Shown: one piece after another, positions 60,810-64,000 of the stretch
How the letters are laid out: every line of letters begins with the position of its first letter
Position numbering within the stretch: position 1 is the first letter of the stretch
DNA from: Hoyosella levis
GTDB taxonomy: Bacteria > Actinomycetota > Actinomycetes > Mycobacteriales > Mycobacteriaceae
Assembly (NCBI RefSeq): GCF_026008515.1
Contig: NZ_BQYM01000001.1
Span: forward strand, 186,001-250,000
Length of the DNA: 64,000 nucleotides
Reading direction: 5' to 3'
Position numbers and translations under genes: made by a program
Notes under the pieces: model-generated
The model's input: the letters and a program-made list of their open reading frames with translations, nothing else
Told to the model about the DNA's origin: nothing
Databases searched by the model: none

Positions 60810-62828
60810 TCACGGGGCGCGCGTGACCTCGGTCTGGTCGAGGTAGCACCACGCCCACTGCTCCCCGGGCTCGGCGGATGCCGCGATGGGGTGGTCCTGC
60901 TGCTCGGCGTGCGCGGCGGCGTGCTTGCCGGGCGAGGAGTCGCAGCATCCGACGTGGCCGCACGCAAGGCAGGTGCGCAGGTGCACCCAGTCACGCTCGC
61001 CGAGCCGGAGGCATTCGAGGCAGCCCGCGCTCGAGGCCAGCACTGGCGCGATGGTGCTGGTGTGGTGGCAGGGAGTCGCGGGATCGGGCTCGAAGGCGAG
61101 AGGAATCGTCGGGTCGGGATACCCACCAATGGGCTCGGTGATGCCCATGCGGTCGAGGATCGCCGCGGCGAGTGGTGCTGCGGCCGCGCGGGGCGTGTCG
61201 ATGATGCGGTCCGCGCCGGTGGGTACTAGTTCCCTCGCGTTGGCGGCATCGGTGGGCCGCAGCACGATCGCGGCGGCGGGCGCGAACTGCCGGATGACGG
61301 TCGCGAGGTGCCCGGTCTCGCTGCTGGAGTTCTCGCAGATCACCACCAGGCAGGCAGCATCGAGGCCGGCTTCCTCGAGCACGGTGTGGCGATGCGGATC
61401 GCCCCGCACCACGTGGTGCCCGGCGGACTCGGCCTGCTCGGCGAGGTCCGGGCCGAGGGTGGTCACGGTGACCGGGATGCGCCGTGCGGCAAGGGTGGCC
61501 GCGATCTCGGCAGCCACGGGGCCCCAGCCGAGGATCAGCGCCCGCCCGCCATGCGCGAGGCCGTCGCGTGCGAGGCCGCCCCGCGCGAGCCCGTCGTCAC
61601 TTGGTGCTTTTACGCGCGGCGCCCGGGCCTGCAGCAGCGCGCCGAGCCGTTCGCCCGCGGTGGAGAGCAGCGGCGTGATCACCATGAGCGCCACGGTGAC
61701 CGCGATGAGGACTTGCTCGCCATCCGCGCCGAGGCCCGCTGGCTCGAGCCCGGCCGCGCTGCCGGAGCGTTGCAGGACGAAGGAGAACTCGCCGATCTGC
61801 GCGAGGAGGAACGCGCCAGCGAGCGCCGAGGGTGCCGCGACACGCACGGCGCGCAGCGCGATGTAGGTGCCGATGAGCTTGATGACGATCACCGCGATCG
61901 CGAGCACCAGGACCAGCCACCACAGGCTCAGCAGCACCCCGAGGTCGAGCAGCATTCCGATGGATACAAAGAACACCGCGCTGAAGAGGATCTGCAGCGG
62001 CAGGATCTCCCCGAGGGCGTGCGCGCTGTGCCGGGACTCGCTGACCACCAGGCCCGCGAGGAACGCGCCGAGCGCCACGCTCACCCCGGCCAGCGAGGTC
62101 AGGTAGGCGGTGCCGAGCCCGAGCGCGACGACGGTCAGCAGGAACACCTCGGGCGAGCAGGTGCGGGCTACTCGCTCGAGCAGGGGCGGCATGATCTTCC
62201 GCGCGATCACCAGCACCAGCACGAGCACGAGGGCAGCCGTTCCGAGCGCGGTCGCTAGCTCACCGAGCGCGCTGCCGCCGTCCTCGTTGGTGCCCGCGCC
62301 GAGCAGCGGGACGACGAGCACCATGAGCACCACCGCGAGATCCTGGAAGATCAGCACGCCTAGCGCGGATCGACCCACTGCCTGGGTGGAGCGCCCGGTG
62401 GCGGCGAGGACCTTGAGCACGATCGCGGTGGAGGACAGCGCCACGAGCATGCCGGTGAACAACGCAGTGTTCCAGTCGCCGCCGAACGCCATGACCAGGG
62501 CCGCGGTGATGCCGGTTGTCAGGAGCACCTGCAGGCCGCCGCCGACGAGGACCAGCGTCTTGATCTCGGCGAGCCGCCCCAGGGAGAACTCCACGCCGAT
62601 GGTGAACAGCAGCAGCATCACGCCGATGTCGGCGGCGGCCTCCACTGTCTCGGTGTTGTCGACCAGCCCGAGCTGGTGCGGGCCGATCAGCACCCCGGCG
62701 AGCAGGAAGCCCACGATGGGGACGATGCGCAGGCGGATCGACACATACCCCACGAGCCCCGCGGCGACGAGCAGCGCCACCACTGGTCCCAGGTATGCGG
62801 GGCTCTCACCCGCGGCCAGCACCATCAT
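60810..62828 (-). CDS. Kef-type cation/proton antiporter with RCK and C-terminal UBP zinc finger
   Basis: A 672-residue CPA2 transporter: about twelve transmembrane helices (residues 9-410; VGFLLAGVLIGPHQLG, LLLFTIGVEFSL, SALGVLIFQDLAVVL), then a TrkA-N/RCK-like nucleotide-binding domain (about 430-550; ALILGWGPVAAEIAATLA), then about 85 residues with a ZnF-UBP pattern (CLECL, CLACGHVGCCDS, KHAAAH, HPIA). The last domain binds ubiquitin tails in eukaryotes; its role in this bacterial fusion is unknown. ATG 62828 has GGAGGA upstream. Substrate, K+ or Na+, is undecided. Confidence 0.92.
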   Translation of the reverse strand: MMVLAAGESPAYLGPVVALLVAAGLVGYVSIRLRIVPIVGFLLAGVLIGPHQLGLVDNTETVEAAADIGVMLLLFTIGVEFSLGRLAEIKTLVLVGGGLQVLLTTGITAALVMAFGGDWNTALFTGMLVALSSTAIVLKVLAATGRSTQAVGRSALGVLIFQDLAVVLMVLVVPLLGAGTNEDGGSALGELATALGTAALVLVLVLVIARKIMPPLLERVARTCSPEVFLLTVVALGLGTAYLTSLAGVSVALGAFLAGLVVSESRHSAHALGEILPLQILFSAVFFVSIGMLLDLGVLLSLWWLVLVLAIAVIVIKLIGTYIALRAVRVAAPSALAGAFLLAQIGEFSFVLQRSGSAAGLEPAGLGADGEQVLIAVTVALMVITPLLSTAGERLGALLQARAPRVKAPSDDGLARGGLARDGLAHGGRALILGWGPVAAEIAATLAARRIPVTVTTLGPDLAEQAESAGHHVVRGDPHRHTVLEEAGLDAACLVVICENSSSETGHLATVIRQFAPAAAIVLRPTDAANARELVPTGADRIIDTPRAAAAPLAAAILDRMGITEPIGGYPDPTIPLAFEPDPATPCHHTSTIAPVLASSAGCLECLRLGERDWVHLRTCLACGHVGCCDSSPGKHAAAHAEQQDHPIAASAEPGEQWAWCYLDQTEVTRAP

Positions 62829-62852
62829 CGATGTTCCTCCTCCGATCGCGCC

Positions 62853-62915
62853 CCGCGAGAGTGCGAAGAACGACACTCTCAGCGCGGAAACCTGACGTTT
62901 ATCGCACTCTCGCGG
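62853..62915. repeat. Dispersed palindromic repeat, copy D
   Basis: Perfect 13-bp arms CCGCGAGAGTGCG (62853-62865) and CGCACTCTCGCGG (62903-62915), core ACGACACTCTCAGCGCGGAA. It lies between the divergent antiporter and DUF1876 genes, 25 bp upstream of the antiporter start, so it cannot be only a terminator. Confidence 0.85.
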
Positions 62916-63055
62916 CGAGCACGCACCCCTAGCGGCGTGTGGGCGCCGGCCAACCATGCTCGCACCGTTTTGGAGCCCGGTGCCTATAGACAATCGCACA
63001 CCATCGGCGCAGGGTGGGAGATGGAGCGGGTCCGGCACCGATCCGAGGAGGAATC

Positions 63056-63322
63056 ATGCAGGACAAGCGATGGTGGATCGACATCAAGATCGACGAGCGT
63101 GGCAGCCAGACCCGGGCCGAGGCCAGGTTGCACGCCAACGGCGAGCTGCGGCTGACCGCCACCGGCGAGGCTCGGCGCAATCCGGTTGATCCGGACGTGC
63201 CCAAGATCGGCGATGAGCTTGCTGTCGCGCGAGCCTTGCAGGATATCGCTCACAGCCTCGTCGAGATCTCCGCTACCGACATCGAATCAGTCAGCCACAC
63301 ACAGGTCCAGGCAAACGCCTAG
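63056..63322 (+). CDS. DUF1876 domain protein
   Basis: An 88-residue protein with the family pattern MQDKRWWIDIKIDERGSQT, then ARRNPVDPDVPKIGDELAVA and RALQDIAHSLVEIS. DUF1876 has a double-stranded-RNA-binding-like fold and unknown function; it is frequent in mycobacteria and relatives. GAGGAGGA lies just before the ATG. Its stop overlaps the convergent GNAT stop by 4 bp. Confidence 0.85.
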   Translation: MQDKRWWIDIKIDERGSQTRAEARLHANGELRLTATGEARRNPVDPDVPKIGDELAVARALQDIAHSLVEISATDIESVSHTQVQANA

Positions 63323-64000
63323 GCGCTGGCCACCCGCGGCGTCGAGCACGTCGTCCTGCCGTCCTGCGCGAGAGAGCCCAGCTGCTCCTTCGCGAGCGAG
63401 CGGGCGATGCGCTCGGTGAGGTTGTGCTCCACGGTTGCCCATTCCTCGGCGATGATGGAGAACAGCACGGTATCGCGGACGGTGCCGTCGGGGCGGCGGG
63501 CATAGCGGCGCTGGGTGCCCTCGTAGACCGCGCCGAGGCGGGTGATGGCGAGCTGCGAGCGCGTGTTGCGGGTGTCGGTGCGGATCTCGGCGCGCCCGAC
63601 GTTGAGCGCCTCGAACGCGAGCCGCATCAGCAGCAGCTTGCATTCCGGGTTGACGATGCTTCCCCAGATCTGTGGCGTGTAGAAGGTGCCACCGATCTCG
63701 AGCCGTGCGTCGGCGGGCGAGACGTTGGTGTAGGACGTCGTGCCGATGATGGAGCCCGCGGGCAGGCCCTTGTACTCGCGAGCGAGCCGCACCGTCCATT
63801 GCTGCCAGTTGGACAGTGTGCGGCGCGCGGAGAACAGCGCGTGGAGGTCGGAGGCGCTGCGGGGCCGCTGGACGGGCACGAACGCCCAGACCTGATCGTG
63901 GTCGAGGCACGTGAACAGCGCCTCGGCATCGGTGTCGGGGTCGAGCGGACTGAGCGAGACAGTCGTTCCGGCGAGGGTGGTGCCTGCCGGGATGGGCCAC
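63319..64000 (-). CDS. GNAT family N-acetyltransferase (5' end outside window)
   Basis: At least 226 residues; the frame stays open to the right edge (first residues seen WPIPAGTTLAGTTVSLSPLD), so the true start lies beyond 64000. RimJ/RimL-like GNAT: GSIIGTTSYTNVSPADARLE, YTPQIWGSIVNPECKLLL, FEALNVGRAEIRTDTRNTRS and ITRLGAVYEG, the fold that acetylates N-termini or small amines. The acceptor is unknown. Starts inside the window would cut off the first strand of the fold. Confidence 0.85.
   Translation of the reverse strand, partial: WPIPAGTTLAGTTVSLSPLDPDTDAEALFTCLDHDQVWAFVPVQRPRSASDLHALFSARRTLSNWQQWTVRLAREYKGLPAGSIIGTTSYTNVSPADARLEIGGTFYTPQIWGSIVNPECKLLLMRLAFEALNVGRAEIRTDTRNTRSQLAITRLGAVYEGTQRRYARRPDGTVRDTVLFSIIAEEWATVEHNLTERIARSLAKEQLGSLAQDGRTTCSTPRVASA

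Overview
The window is high-GC actinobacterial DNA. GTG starts, 4-8 bp stop/start overlaps and many apparently leaderless promoters are common. The block small zinc-ribbon protein / rbpA / polyprenol-phosphate mannosyltransferase / lnt / amidohydrolase / fxsA matches the order known around Rv2049c-Rv2053c in mycobacteria. With a GAP (Sap)-family membrane protein and IdeR/DtxR-type iron boxes, this points to the Mycobacteriales (mycolic-acid group). Genus cannot be decided from the sequence alone. No tRNA, rRNA, CRISPR, insertion sequence or phage gene was seen.

Layout. 0.1-4.5 kb: a four-gene OpuC-type osmoprotectant ABC transporter facing a lone ectoine hydroxylase (ectD). 4.7-9.1 kb: urease operon ureABCFGD on the minus strand, with a possible GlnR-like site upstream. 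9.3-15.5 kb: a small membrane protein with a winged-helix regulator, a LemA + M48 protease pair, a SRPBCC protein, an NmrA-like reductase and an amidohydrolase. 15.5-35.8 kb: a siderophore locus. It holds a hydroxyornithine formyltransferase, a 5,573-residue four-module NRPS and an L-ornithine N5-monooxygenase, with three iron-box-like palindromes. A GAP/LysE-like membrane protein lies beside it. 35.9-41.6 kb: the conserved rbpA-ppm-lnt-fxsA block, with a sigma-R/SigH-type promoter before rbpA. 41.7-47.6 kb: a two-component system, a small membrane protein, the TldD/TldE pair and a small exported peptide. 47.7-55.3 kb: an F420-type PPOX enzyme, an orphan MsiK-like ABC ATPase, a shikimate-dehydrogenase-like protein overlapping cobN, and divergent cobG. 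55.6-64 kb: secreted subtilase, DUF3754 membrane protein, RNase H, PhoD-like phosphatase, a Kef antiporter fused to a UBP zinc finger, DUF1876, and a GNAT cut by the window edge.

How it works together. The monooxygenase makes N5-hydroxyornithine and the formyltransferase makes N5-formyl-N5-hydroxyornithine. The NRPS reads, by its A-domain pocket residues, formyl-hydroxyornithine, serine, hydroxyornithine and a fourth unassigned substrate. Epimerases follow modules 1 and 2, and the protein ends in a condensation domain without thioesterase. This is the expected layout for an erythrochelin/foroxymithine-type diketopiperazine hydroxamate siderophore. The third and the terminal condensation domains lack the catalytic histidine of the HHxxxDG motif.

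Another unexplained element is a family of four ~60 bp imperfect palindromes (about 44.0, 55.3, 60.7 and 62.9 kb) sharing arms and core, in intergenic DNA of different gene geometry.
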